The notes beneath the pieces are model-generated. The model did not search any database and was not told where the DNA came from. It saw nothing but the letters and a program-made list of their open reading frames with translations. The translations under genes and the position numbers were made by a program. A stretch of 49,424 bases of DNA. Origin: Anaerolinea sp. (lineage in GTDB: Bacteria; Chloroflexota; Anaerolineae; Anaerolineales; Anaerolineaceae). Of this stretch, positions 43,039 through 49,424 are shown in pieces. Numbering within the stretch: the stretch's first letter is position 1; each line of letters begins with the position of its first letter. The DNA lies in the NCBI GenBank assembly GCA_013824865.1, contig PNON01000013.1, forward strand, positions 1 through 49,424. The letters are read 5' to 3'.

Positions 43039-44958
43039 TTATATGCTTTTAAACTCACCATCCACCACATCTTCACCACCGGGGGTTTGACCACCAGTAT
43101 TGTCGGGATCGGGACCTGCCTGGTTTCCAGCACCTTCTGCGCCAGTGGGCGGAGTACCCTGCTGGTAGGCGGCGCTGCCAATACTTTGCAATATACTGTT
43201 TAATTCTTCAGTGGCGGCTTTAATACCATCAGTATCCTCACCGGGCATCACGCCACGTACCTTGGCAACAGCCTCCTCTGCTTTGGTTTTTAGATCCGCA
43301 GGAACTTTATCACCCAGGTCTTTAAGGGTTTTTTCTGTGGAGTAGACGGTGTTATCAGCATGATTGCGGGCTTCGATCAAGTCCTTGCGCTTCATATCTT
43401 CTTCCGCATGAGTTTCAGCGTCCTTGCGCATTTTTTCCACTTCAGCCTCGCTCAAACCAGAGGAAGCGGTGATGGTGATATGCTGGCTGCGCGCGGTGGC
43501 TTTATCTGATGCGGTTACCTTGATAATGCCGTTGGCATCGATGTCGAAGGTGACTTCGATCTGCGGTACGCCGCGCGGAGCAGTCGGGATGCCATCCAGG
43601 TTGAAGCGCCCCAGGCTCTTGTTGTCGGCTGCCATGGGACGTTCGCCTTGCAGAACGTGGATCTCCACCTGGGTCTGGCTGTCAGAAGCGGTGGAAAAAA
43701 CCTGGCTCTTGCGGGTGGGGATGGTGGTGTTGCGTTCAATGAGCGGGGTAGCCACGTTACCAAGGGTTTCAATGGAGAGGGTCAGTGGGGTAACATCCAG
43801 TAGCAAAATATCTTTCACTTCGCCACCCAGCACGCCAGCCTGGATGGCCGCTCCGACCGCCACCACCTCATCGGGGTTGACGCCCTTGTGTGGTTCCTTG
43901 CCAAACTCGCGCTTGACTGTCTCCTGCACCAGGGGCATGCGGGTCATACCGCCCACCAGCACCACCTCGTGGATGTCGGTGGCTTTCAACCCGGCATCTG
44001 CGATGGCGCGGCGCACGGGGTCCAATGTCTTTTGTACAAGATCGCCGGTCAACTGTTCCAGCTTGGCGCGGGTCAGGGTGGTTACCATGTGCTTCGGCCC
44101 GGTGGCATCCGCGGTAATGTAAGGCAGGTTGATCTCTGCCTGCATGGTGGTGGAAAGCTCGATCTTGGCTTTTTCAGCAGCTTCTTTCAGCCGCTGGAGT
44201 GCCTGGCGGTCGTTCTTCAGGTCAATGCCGTTTGTGCGTTTAAATTCGTCAGCCAGGTAATCCAATACGCGCTGGTCAAAATCATCTCCGCCCAGGAACG
44301 TATCGCCGCTGGTGGAACGCACTTGGAACACACCGTCGCCTACATCCAGGATGGAAATATCGAAAGTTCCTCCGCCCAGGTCGTACACGGCGATGGTCTC
44401 GTTCTTCTTCTTATCCAGCCCGTAAGCCAGCGAGGAGGCGGTGGGCTCATTGATGATGCGCAACACTTCCAGCCCGGCGATCTTACCTGCGTCCTTGGTG
44501 GCATTGCGCTGGGCATCGTTGAAATATGCCGGCACAGTAATGACGGCTTGGGTCACAGCCTCGCCCAGAAAAGCTTCAGCATCCGCTTTCAGTTTTGCGA
44601 GGATCATGGCGGAAATTTCCGGCGGAGAGTAATCCTTGCCATCCAGCGTGACACGCACGTCCCCATTGGGAGCTTTTGATGACTTGTAGGGGATGCGGCT
44701 GAGGGTGCGCTGCACTTCTGCGTCATCGAACTTACGCCCCATGAAACGCTTGATGGAGAAGACGGTGTTCTCCGAATTGACGATTGCCTGGTTGCGGGCT
44801 ACGCGCCCCACCAGCCGTTCATGGTTCTTGTTGACCGCCACCACGGAGGGAATCAGGCGCTCCCCTTCAGCTGAAGGGATGACGATAGGTTCACCGCCTT
44901 GCATGACTGCAACGACAGAGTTGGTTGTGCCAAGATCGATTCCAATAACTTTTCCCAT
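43039..44958 (-). CDS. dnaK: DnaK (Hsp70) chaperone
   Basis: The 639-residue Hsp70 starts [18 protein letters not shown] and has [19 protein letters not shown] and the substrate domain with [14 protein letters not shown]. The C-terminal tail is Gly-rich and ends VVDGEFKSI. It folds and refolds client proteins with DnaJ and GrpE. It begins eight bases after grpE. Confidence 0.97.
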   Translation of the reverse strand: MGKVIGIDLGTTNSVVAVMQGGEPIVIPSAEGERLIPSVVAVNKNHERLVGRVARNQAIVNSENTVFSIKRFMGRKFDDAEVQRTLSRIPYKSSKAPNGDVRVTLDGKDYSPPEISAMILAKLKADAEAFLGEAVTQAVITVPAYFNDAQRNATKDAGKIAGLEVLRIINEPTASSLAYGLDKKKNETIAVYDLGGGTFDISILDVGDGVFQVRSTSGDTFLGGDDFDQRVLDYLADEFKRTNGIDLKNDRQALQRLKEAAEKAKIELSTTMQAEINLPYITADATGPKHMVTTLTRAKLEQLTGDLVQKTLDPVRRAIADAGLKATDIHEVVLVGGMTRMPLVQETVKREFGKEPHKGVNPDEVVAVGAAIQAGVLGGEVKDILLLDVTPLTLSIETLGNVATPLIERNTTIPTRKSQVFSTASDSQTQVEIHVLQGERPMAADNKSLGRFNLDGIPTAPRGVPQIEVTFDIDANGIIKVTASDKATARSQHITITASSGLSEAEVEKMRKDAETHAEEDMKRKDLIEARNHADNTVYSTEKTLKDLGDKVPADLKTKAEEAVAKVRGVMPGEDTDGIKAATEELNSILQSIGSAAYQQGTPPTGAEGAGNQAGPDPDNTGGQTPGGEDVVDGEFKSI

Positions 44959-44966
44959 TTCTTCTC

Positions 44967-45506
44967 CTATTGGGCTACTCTAACCAGCGCTGGGCGGATA
45001 ACCCGCTCGCCGATCATGTACCCTTTTTGAATGACTTCAATAATTTCTCCGCTTTGATGTTTATCGCTGACTTCCTGCGTTAAAGCCTCATGCCGGGTGG
45101 GGTCGAACGGCTGCCCCTCTGCTTTGATCTCGCTCATGCCTTCAGATTCGAGGATGCTTTGCAGTTTTTTATAAATCAACTCAACACCCTGCGACCAGAC
45201 GTGGCCTTCACCATGATGGGGCCGGGCTTTCAATGCCCGCTCCAGGTCATCCAGTACGGGCAGATATTTTTTGGCAATCCGCCCGGCAGTATCCTGCGTG
45301 GATTGCACATGATCACGCTCCACACGTTTTTTGTAATTTGCAAAATCAGCGCGCTCGCGCTGTAAGCCATCCAGGAACTCTGCATTCTTGATAATGAGTT
45401 CCTCAATTTCCTTTTGCATCTTCTCGATCATCAGTTCATTTTCTGTTTTGCCTTTGGCTTGCTCAGTCTGTTCTTCCAGGGTTGTTTTATGTTTTTTATC
45501 GGTCAT
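44967..45506 (-). CDS. grpE: GrpE nucleotide exchange factor
   Basis: The 179-residue protein has a charged coiled-coil N-terminus and the beta-domain with [12 protein letters not shown] and [21 protein letters not shown]. It releases ADP from DnaK. It lies about 50 bases after hrcA and eight before dnaK. Confidence 0.96.
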   Translation of the reverse strand: MTDKKHKTTLEEQTEQAKGKTENELMIEKMQKEIEELIIKNAEFLDGLQRERADFANYKKRVERDHVQSTQDTAGRIAKKYLPVLDDLERALKARPHHGEGHVWSQGVELIYKKLQSILESEGMSEIKAEGQPFDPTRHEALTQEVSDKHQSGEIIEVIQKGYMIGERVIRPALVRVAQ

Positions 45507-45555
45507 ATTTCCATTCCAATCACTTCTCCATCATTGCCTAATTATTTATCATGCG

Positions 45556-46590
45556 TTAATCAACCATGCTGTTCGTCACCAGGTCGCTCAATAAGCCGGA
45601 CATGAAGCGCACAGTCGAGATGGTCTTGCCATAATACATGCGGGTGGGACCCAGCACACCCAGAGTGCCAGTGGCCAGCCCGGGTACGCCATAGCGTGCC
45701 AGAACAATGGAGCACTGGCGTAAATCTTCGTCTTTGCCTTCGCCGCCAATCAGCACCTGTACACCGCCGATATTGGTGTGCATCACGGTGCGGTTGAGCA
45801 GGTTTTCCAGCTTGGAGCGTTCTTCCAACAGTTTCAGCGACTTGCGGGCGTCTTCTGAGTTAGCGAATTCCGGTTCAGCCAGCACGTTGGAAAAGCCGTC
45901 CATAAAGATCTCGCCGGTCAGGGCGGAGGAGGAGTTTACCAGCTCCTGAAGCAGCAACTTCATAATATCCTCTTCAAGCTGGTTGAGTTGCAAGGTTATT
46001 TTACGGATGGAGGCAGCGTCAAGACCAGAGCAAGCTGCGTTTAATCTGTCCGCGCTGGAGGAAAGCTGCGGCTGGGTTACCGGATCGGCCAGTGTCAGCA
46101 TTTGCTGGCTGATTTCACCGCCAACCAGGACCAGCACCATCAACACCTGGCGGGCGCGGGTGGAGATCAATTCGAGGTGTTTCAGACGGGCCGTCTTGGT
46201 GTGTGGGGCGGTCACCACCGAAGCAGCGTTTGATTGGTGCGCCAGTACCGATGCTGCCAGGCGCATCCATTGCTCCATATCCTGCGTGCTCTGGTAGAAC
46301 TGGTGGCTGATCGTGCGTTGAGTTGTTTGGGGCAGCTCGGTGTCATTTAGTAAGCGGCCAACAAAATAGCGGTAGCCGGCATCCGTGGGCAGGCGTCCGG
46401 CAGAGGTATGAGGCTGATACAGGTAACCGGCGTCATCCAGTGCGGAGAGTTCATTCCGAACTGTGGCCGGGCTCATATCCAGGTTGTAACGATCCACCAG
46501 GTACTGCGAGCCGATGGGCTGTGCATTCTGCGTGTAGTCGTGAATGACCAGGGACAGGAGGAAGTTTTGGCGGTCGGTTAATTCTTTCAT
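45556..46590 (-). CDS. hrcA: HrcA heat-shock repressor
   Basis: The 344-residue repressor has an N-terminal winged helix (QPIGSQYLVDRYNLDMSPATVRNELSALDDAGYLYQPHTSAGR), a GAF-like core and the C-terminal GPTRMYYGKTISTVRFMS block. It binds CIRCE elements and releases them when GroEL is occupied by misfolded protein. A perfect CIRCE lies ten bases upstream, so it represses its own operon. Confidence 0.96.
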   Translation of the reverse strand: MKELTDRQNFLLSLVIHDYTQNAQPIGSQYLVDRYNLDMSPATVRNELSALDDAGYLYQPHTSAGRLPTDAGYRYFVGRLLNDTELPQTTQRTISHQFYQSTQDMEQWMRLAASVLAHQSNAASVVTAPHTKTARLKHLELISTRARQVLMVLVLVGGEISQQMLTLADPVTQPQLSSSADRLNAACSGLDAASIRKITLQLNQLEEDIMKLLLQELVNSSSALTGEIFMDGFSNVLAEPEFANSEDARKSLKLLEERSKLENLLNRTVMHTNIGGVQVLIGGEGKDEDLRQCSIVLARYGVPGLATGTLGVLGPTRMYYGKTISTVRFMSGLLSDLVTNSMVD

Positions 46591-46599
46591 GGCTCTCTT

Positions 46600-46626
46600 T
46601 TAGCACTCTCAACGCAAGAGTGCTAA
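46600..46626. promoter_or_regulatory. CIRCE operator for HrcA
   Basis: TTAGCACTC (46600-46608), nine spacer bases and GAGTGCTAA (46618-46626) make a perfect consensus CIRCE inverted repeat, between the promoter and the hrcA start. Confidence 0.97.
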
Positions 46627-46639
46627 TAATTTGATATTT

Positions 46640-46668
46640 ATGATAACATGCCGGGGAAGGTGCGTCAA
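46640..46668 (-). promoter_or_regulatory. Vegetative-type promoter of the hrcA-grpE-dnaK-dnaJ operon
   Basis: On the minus strand TTGACG (46668-46663), 17 bases, then TATCAT (46645-46640). The start site would fall near 46633, so CIRCE lies in the first part of the transcript. Confidence 0.8.
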
Positions 46669-46795
46669 GCAGGTTTAGAGCGATTCAAATACAATGTTAA
46701 TATTCCTGCTCCCCGCTGACGGAGACATCATTTGAGGTAAATTGGTTGTGATTTAACTCTGAAGGAGGCTTAGCGGAGATTACCCTACCTGTTAA

Positions 46796-47650
46796 TCATG
46801 GATTTATCGATGGAAATGACTCGAGATCCAAAGTTTCGAAAGTGGTATTGCCTTCCTGCGCGTATAGGGTCACTTTCCAGTACTTGCTGCTGGAAAATGT
46901 ATAAGAACCTTCCATCAGCAGGTACTGCGGGTTATCACGGAAACGGTTCTCACCGGCCAACCATCCTTCTCCAGTGGTGAAATAAATCCTATATGAGCCG
47001 AAGGGTATGTAATCAAGTCTTATATTATCCCCTGACCAAACGTAATACCCGAACACCGGCGTACCCTGGGAGTTGGCCACGATGACTATGGCATCATCCC
47101 CCGAAGTATTGTTGACCCATAGGAATCCAAACTGGTCTGTCCTGCGGCGGGCATCCACCATGATGGTGCCAGAACCGGGACGGTAAGTCCCCAGGGGCAA
47201 GTCTTCGCATGGCACATTTAATTGAATCTGCGTGAGGTCATTCTCCACCCAACTGGTCTCATTGCCCTTTATCTGTACCTGCACCCAGCTGCAGGTGGTA
47301 TCCCGCCCGATGGCCTGGGTGTTTGAGTCCGGCCTTATATAATACAGGATGGGGTAAGTCAAATTCGGTCCTTGGTAGGCTGCTGAAAGTGCATCCAGAA
47401 CATGGACATCGGGTACAGGAGAGGGGGTGAAAGTCCGGGTTGGCGTGGGGCTCGGGGTGATTGTGGCGGTTGGGGAAGGGGTTAGTGTGAAGGTCGATGT
47501 GACTGTTGGTGTGAGGGCATTTTGTGTCTGCTGCCGGAAAACACGATCAGCCAGCACAGTGACCGTTAGCATTTGTTCAGCCGGGTCAGGCGTGCAGGCT
47601 CCCAAGAATAATGTAACCGTCATTAGGAGGAATGGTATCGGTTTCATCAT
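46796..47650 (-). CDS. Lipoprotein of unknown function with Pro/Thr/Ser linker
   Basis: The 284-residue protein has a lipobox signal (LFLGAC) and a linker of repeated T-x-T-P-S-P units. It then has an SH3-like part (about 82-150, NLTYPILYYIRPDSNTQAIGRD) and a beta-rich domain with GTIMVDARRRTDQFGFLWVNNTSGDDAIVIV. The second part resembles domains found in Chloroflexota surface lipoproteins. No enzyme motif is seen. GAGGG precedes the ATGATG start. It shares its end-to-end layout with the next lipoprotein gene upstream. Confidence 0.75.
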   Translation of the reverse strand: MMKPIPFLLMTVTLFLGACTPDPAEQMLTVTVLADRVFRQQTQNALTPTVTSTFTLTPSPTATITPSPTPTRTFTPSPVPDVHVLDALSAAYQGPNLTYPILYYIRPDSNTQAIGRDTTCSWVQVQIKGNETSWVENDLTQIQLNVPCEDLPLGTYRPGSGTIMVDARRRTDQFGFLWVNNTSGDDAIVIVANSQGTPVFGYYVWSGDNIRLDYIPFGSYRIYFTTGEGWLAGENRFRDNPQYLLMEGSYTFSSSKYWKVTLYAQEGNTTFETLDLESFPSINP

Positions 47651-47658
47651 GCCCTCTC

Positions 47659-49216
47659 TCAGTTATCGTTGTTTGCCCGGTAATAATCCAGGCATGCGGC
47701 CAGGAACCTTCCAACTTCATAGCGCCATGCTTCTTCTCCACGCTGGAGTGCAGTTTTATCCAATGGAAGTTGTGTCACTCGCTCCAAAACATTTAGCTTC
47801 CTCTGTTGCTCATTGGACCAGATACCACTTCCGGTAGAGCTCACCTGCACAAGGGGCGGGACTATTTCAAGGCCTACAGCAACTGCGGTATCTTCCCATT
47901 GAAAAAAATCAGAACCTCCAGCTTGATATTTTGCCAGTTGGGGGATTGCTGCACCGGCTCGTGGTCCCAATTGTGAGATAGATTCAAGGGCAGCAAACCG
48001 TACCTTTTGGGATTTATCCGTAAGTGCTACTCCCAGCGCAACAGCCACCTCATCCTCCCGCCCATCGATGATAACCGTTCCCAGCGAGGAGGCAGCAGCA
48101 GCCCGTGCGTCCGCCTGCTCATCAGTTTTAAGCGTCTCAAGAATCGTATTCAGATCCTGGTTGTTGACCATATCCCACCACTCCAGCCAGTAACCTGGAT
48201 TGTATTTGTCACCGGTTTCGTTCAAGCCAGTGATCTTTTCAAGCACATTACGATAAACATACAATTCGGTTTTATTGTTTTTGACTGCATCATCATACAC
48301 CTCAATGATGCAAGGCGCTGCCATTTTGGCTGTTGGACCAATCCTTCCCAGAGCCATGACAATTTGGGTTTGACGCGACCCACCGCCATATTCATCCCCC
48401 AGCCATTCGCATAGTATAGGCACCGCACCAACAGCTTCCTCGCTTTTTATATTTATCAAGCCAACATTCTTCACTGTGGGATCATTGGATTTAAGGGCAG
48501 CAATTGCTGCAGGCACGCCCCATATGTCAATCACAAAATCGTAAATGGCTGGTTGCCAGGCGTCCTTCCAGTTCACCCGCCCGGTGGGGCTTTGCGGGCA
48601 ACTGCTAATAATGCCGGGAGTGTCGCTTCCCCTATATTTTCTTTCAATGACTTGCAGATCTTCAGTTGAGGTTAAGCTGATCTCCCCCTCCACCCTTGCG
48701 CCGGTGTAGCAAGACTGCTTCCCGCCCCCGGTCTTACTGTAAGAGGCAGTACCAACCGTGCCCTCCAGGGTGATCTTTAATTCTGCATCGCATCCATCGT
48801 CGCCTTCAGTTGCACTTATACCCATCCGAGAGAACTGTTCGATCAAATCTTTGGCGATGGATAATTCCAATTGGGTATCCAGCTGCGGGAAAGTTTGGAT
48901 GATCTGTAAACAAATACTATTGACCTGTTTAGAATCCCATTCCGCTACTACTGCCGGGATCAAAGTAGGTGCAACCGTTGGCGTGGTGGTTGAGGTCAGG
49001 GTTATTACTGATGTTGTGGTAAGGGTTGCTGTTGCTGTCTCTCCTTGTGCTGGAGAATAATTAAGGGGCTTGTGCGGTTTGGGTCGCATAGATAATGCCG
49101 GCAACAGCGGTGGTAGTCTGATCCATATTATGTTGGATCGTTTCAGGCGATGTACAGGCTGAAAGCAGAGTGAAAACAATGATGATAAAACTGGAAATAA
49201 TATTGCATTGTTTCAT
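47659..49216 (-). pseudogene. HEAT-repeat lipoprotein gene with a frameshift after the signal peptide
   Basis: The main body (open from 49179 to 47659) has a Thr-rich linker, a domain near 80-205 and HEAT-like repeats near 220-440 (VAAAIAALK-type, ASSLGTVII, ALESISQLGPRAG). It lacks a sensible start: its first residues are not a signal. In the other frame ATG 49216, preceded by GAGGAG, encodes MKQCNIISSFIIIVFTLLSAC with a perfect lipobox, continues 51 codons in all and stops at TAA 49061-49063. Removing one base from the CCCC run (minus strand, near 49064) would join both frames. This is either a real frameshift mutation or a sequencing error in a homopolymer. The intact product would be a surface lipoprotein of about 518 residues. 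Confidence 0.75.
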
Positions 49217-49424
49217 TCTTCTCCTCTTCACCGATTATGAACTATGGAAAAAGAATACTTTTCGAATTAGTCTACATAACCGAGAATCATCTTATCGACG
49301 CATGAGTATGACCAACCCTAATAATTATGAACTGACCAAAATTACTAAATATATTATAGAGAATTCTGTGTTTATACACAAATATCACATCGCTTCCAAT
49401 TCGTTTCTTCGCGCCATGTTTTCT

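Noticed and set aside
43424-44679. Long plus-strand frames opposite dnaK
   Set aside because: dnaK is unambiguous and the frames lack any motif.

Overview
The window looks like the chromosome of an anaerobic or facultative member of the Chloroflexota, probably Anaerolineae. This is inferred from gene content: a CIRCE-controlled hrcA-grpE-dnaK-dnaJ operon, many lipoproteins with Pro/Thr-rich linkers, a bacterial eRF1-like (baeRF) protein, a stand-alone SARP/BTAD protein, translin-family and geranylgeranyl-reductase-like proteins, and several genes that look leaderless (TATAAT 6-7 nt before ATG). No 16S rRNA or other species marker is present. I found no rRNA, tRNA, CRISPR array, insertion sequence or prophage.

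Region 1 (1-5272, + strand) is the most unusual part. It is a compact operon for a eukaryote-like ubiquitin-type modification system. In order it holds the C-terminus of a probable E1-like protein cut by the window edge, a membrane-anchored RING-type treble-clef protein, an E2 with its own N-terminal ubiquitin-like (Ubl) domain, a free Ubl ending in Gly, a JAB/JAMM metalloprotease with Rpn11-like spacing, a membrane FHA protein and a membrane-anchored VWA protein with an intact MIDAS. A strong intrinsic terminator closes it. The two Ubl domains are about two-thirds identical without gaps.

Region 2 (5.3-15 kb) holds an ICMT-like methyltransferase and comEC (metallo-beta-lactamase-like tail without its metal motif), a feoA-feoB-feoC ferrous iron transporter divergent from a DtxR/MntR-type regulator across a palindromic operator, a lipoprotein, and a geranylgeranyl-reductase-like flavoprotein with a cyclopropane fatty acid synthase (lipid modification).

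Region 3 (15.1-20.3 kb) is a proteostasis island: a CbpA-type DnaJ, two trypsin-like HtrA-family lipoproteins and a baeRF protein between them. Then come murJ (lipid II flippase), metG, an orphan AmrS radical SAM gene and mutS2.

Region 4 (27.6-33.8 kb, - strand) reads ssb, DUF3467, translin, two overlapping genes that together make a membrane-anchored Cas4/RecB-like nuclease split at a transmembrane hairpin, nadK, a zinc-finger membrane protein, recN and a SARP-like protein. Most are overlapping or nearly so. It looks like a nucleic-acid maintenance cluster.

Region 5 (33.9-38 kb) has a lipoprotein and a LysM protein from a divergent promoter pair, a cytoplasmic sulfite-oxidase-like enzyme and a YfcC-family transporter. 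Region 6 (38.3-46.7 kb, - strand) is hrcA-grpE-dnaK-dnaJ-prmA followed by a sensor diguanylate cyclase, driven by a clear promoter with a perfect CIRCE. Region 7 (46.8-49.2 kb) has two lipoprotein genes; the second, with HEAT-like repeats, has its signal peptide in a different frame from its body (one-base frameshift).
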